From an uncultured Bacteroidales bacterium (lineage in GTDB: Bacteria > Bacteroidota > Bacteroidia > Bacteroidales > UBA932): a stretch of 6,600 nt of DNA. How positions within the stretch are numbered: the stretch's first letter is position 1; each line of letters opens with the position of its first letter. The stretch lies in the NCBI GenBank assembly GCA_946408295.1, contig CAMJRT010000067.1:1-6600 (forward strand). Reading direction: 5' to 3'. Positions 6,282-6,600 of this stretch are shown here, piece after piece. Both the position numbers and the translations under genes were made by a program. Under the pieces are notes generated by a model. That model was not told the DNA's origin. It made no database searches and saw only the letters and a program-made list of their open reading frames with translations.

Positions 6282-6600
6282 AACGCATAATGACGGCTTC
6301 GCGATCAGGACCGACGGAGATAATGCGCACGGGAACGCCGCACTCTTTTTCAATGAAAGCGACGTAGTCCTTGAACGCCTGGGGCAATGCACCGTAACTG
6401 CGGATGTCGCACAGGCTGGTTTTCCAACCCTTGAAATCCTGATAGACGGGCTCGACATTCTCGGCGCCATCGTAAGGGAACCAGTCGATTTCCTTTCCGT
6501 CCTGCTTGTAGGAGGTCGCCACGCGGATGGTATCGAAAGCATCCAGCACATCGGATTTCATCATAATCAACTTGGTCACGCCGTTCATCATCACGGCATA
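6280..6600 (-). CDS. purA: Adenylosuccinate synthetase, C-terminal part (5' end outside window)
   Basis: PurA couples IMP and aspartate with GTP hydrolysis to form adenylosuccinate, the first committed step to AMP; it is cytosolic. The last 106 residues are present, reading in from the window edge as YAVMMNGVTKLIMMKSDVLD. The MKSDVLD block corresponds to the guanine-recognition Lys-x-Asp of the family. FPYDGAENVEPVYQDFKGWK and the terminal VRIISVGPDREAVI, which contains the GTP-contacting VGPDR, are also typical C-terminal features. It stops at TAG 6282-6280. The ATG/GTG codons near the edge are internal. The membrane regulator gene follows on the same strand after 43 bases, with no obvious terminator between. 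Identity is secure. Confidence 0.96.
   Translation of the reverse strand, partial: YAVMMNGVTKLIMMKSDVLDAFDTIRVATSYKQDGKEIDWFPYDGAENVEPVYQDFKGWKTSLCDIRSYGALPQAFKDYVAFIEKECGVPVRIISVGPDREAVIMR

Noticed and set aside
5451..6290. A 279-codon plus-strand open frame opposite the broken regulator
   Set aside because: It could be read as the real gene here because the minus strand is interrupted. However, the minus strand encodes a recognisable AraC HTH and membrane helices, while this frame shows only Gln/Arg-rich sequence without a domain.
1..6600. CRISPR arrays, tRNA/rRNA genes, insertion sequences, riboswitches
   Set aside because: No regularly spaced repeats, cloverleaf-like or rRNA stretches, transposase motifs or terminal inverted repeats were seen. 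Intergenic gaps are at most 151 bases and hold only the terminator and small palindromes.

Overview
This looks like a chromosomal segment from a Bacteroidota (Bacteroidales-type) bacterium of moderately high GC. The evidence is protein style: a GuaA of the Bacteroidales type beginning [20 protein letters not shown], a multi-pass membrane AraC regulator, a short leaderless CBM9-like protein and a lipoprotein-like GH3 glycosidase. The starts also lack clear Shine-Dalgarno sequences, as is common in that phylum. Genus cannot be fixed from sequence alone.

Left part, plus strand: the 3' end of purB (adenylosuccinate lyase) is followed after 33 bases by complete guaA (GMP synthase, GTG start). Then comes a 151-base AT-rich convergent intergenic region holding a strong stem-loop that can serve as a terminator in both directions.

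Right part, minus strand, read from the right edge leftwards: the 3' end of purA (adenylosuccinate synthetase), then 43 bases later a compact cassette. The cassette is a 7-TM AraC-family regulator, a CBM9-like carbohydrate-binding protein without a signal peptide, and an exported GH3 beta-glycosidase. Within it the genes are one base apart (TAA-T-ATG and TGA-T-ATG), so it reads as one transcription unit ending at the shared terminator. No promoter was recognised between purA and the regulator, so read-through from purA is possible.

The purine genes surround the IMP branch point: PurA and PurB make AMP and GuaA makes GMP. The cassette between them resembles a minimal carbohydrate-use locus without SusC/SusD.

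The main anomaly is in the regulator. Its reading frame is open and family-like over 373 codons except for one TAA at codon 155, between the fifth and sixth membrane segments. This is a nonsense change, not a frameshift. It separates five membrane helices from the last two helices and the DNA-binding domain. It may be a young pseudogene, a base error, or a gene expressed as two pieces. Secondary oddities are a roughly 24-residue Gly/Ala/Asp-rich insertion in GuaA just before its catalytic His/Glu, and a non-canonical last residue in GuaA. No stretch over 300 bases lacks a gene, and I saw no RNA genes, CRISPR arrays or mobile elements.
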